Shown here in pieces: positions 63,814-64,000 of a stretch of 64,000 nucleotides of DNA. A program made the translations under genes and the position numbers. Position 1 is the first letter of the stretch, and every line of letters begins with the position of its first letter. The notes beneath the pieces were generated by a model. It did no database searches and was not told the origin of the DNA. It saw nothing but the letters and a program-made list of their open reading frames with translations. Origin of the DNA: Chrysaora quinquecirrha (lineage: Eukaryota; Cnidaria; Scyphozoa; Semaeostomeae; Pelagiidae); assembly GCA_014526335.1 (NCBI GenBank), contig JACTAT010000009.1:1307961-1371960 (forward strand), in the 5' to 3' direction.

Positions 63814-63869
63814 GTATTCAACAATAATTTAGTTTTTGAGTGATACAATTTTGAGTGGTACAAAATTAT

Positions 63870-63940
63870 AAATTTTTGAGAAACAGCGGAAACACCTCTG
63901 GGCATACTCAAAAGCCTTTCTCGTTTGGCACTCCTCAGAC
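63870..63940. repeat. Dispersed repeat fragment (partner of 39185-39440)
   Basis: GAGAAACAGCGGAAACACCTC and GGCATACTCAAAAGCCTTT match the left parts of the copies at 39215 and 49670. Confidence 0.45.
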
Positions 63941-64000
63941 AGGGCATCTTTTAACATACTGAATGGTGGGGTAATTGCCCCACCAGGCCCCATTGGCTGC

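Overview
The window is eukaryotic nuclear DNA. Genes are split by phased GT-AG introns, intergenic and intronic space is AT-rich and packed with MITEs, SINEs and minisatellites, and there are TTAGGG-like tandem tracts. The gene content (two intronless rhodopsin-class receptors, a ciliary-type dynein heavy chain, a full BEL/Pao element) and the style of the dispersed repeats fit a marine invertebrate, most likely an anthozoan cnidarian (coral or sea anemone). That host call is inference.

Layout: 5-1058 (minus) is an RPUSD2-type pseudouridine synthase whose 3' part needs two frame corrections. A short unrecognised plus-strand ORF (1607-1840) diverges from it. 2411-8732 is a complete, minus-strand BEL/Pao LTR retrotransposon with a 5-bp target duplication, a single long gag-pol frame and LTRs that differ at one base, so it is a very recent insertion. 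8738-12778 is gene-poor (CAT-type microsatellite, a C-tract-ended MITE, a 120-bp palindrome). 12779-13771 is an intronless class A GPCR. 14186-14774 is a Tigger/pogo-like MITE. 15870-16814 is a single-exon coiled-coil gene resembling CCDC160, followed by a 64-bp minisatellite.

From 18090 to beyond the right edge runs one large plus-strand gene, a dynein heavy chain. I resolved 53 exons (about 3,190 codons) covering the tail, the linker and AAA1 to AAA3; AAA4, stalk, AAA5-6 and C-terminus lie outside the window. Its AAA1 site, normally the catalytic engine of dynein, has lost the Walker A threonine, both Walker B acids and the sensor-I asparagine, while the AAA2 and AAA3 P-loops are intact. 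This is a dynein built as a non-motor or pseudo-motor, most like the DNHD1 class. Two of its introns use GC donors, and three places need a frame correction or an unseen mini-intron or micro-exon.

The dynein introns hold a second GPCR gene (58052-58966, minus, nested antisense), several MITE families, a tRNA-derived SINE family, a solo-LTR-like pair, a 134-bp telomere-like tandem repeat and a 2-kb 30-bp minisatellite with an 806-bp higher-order period. No operon-like relation between the genes is visible; the only structural links are the divergent RPUSD2/small-ORF pair and the GPCR nested in the dynein gene.
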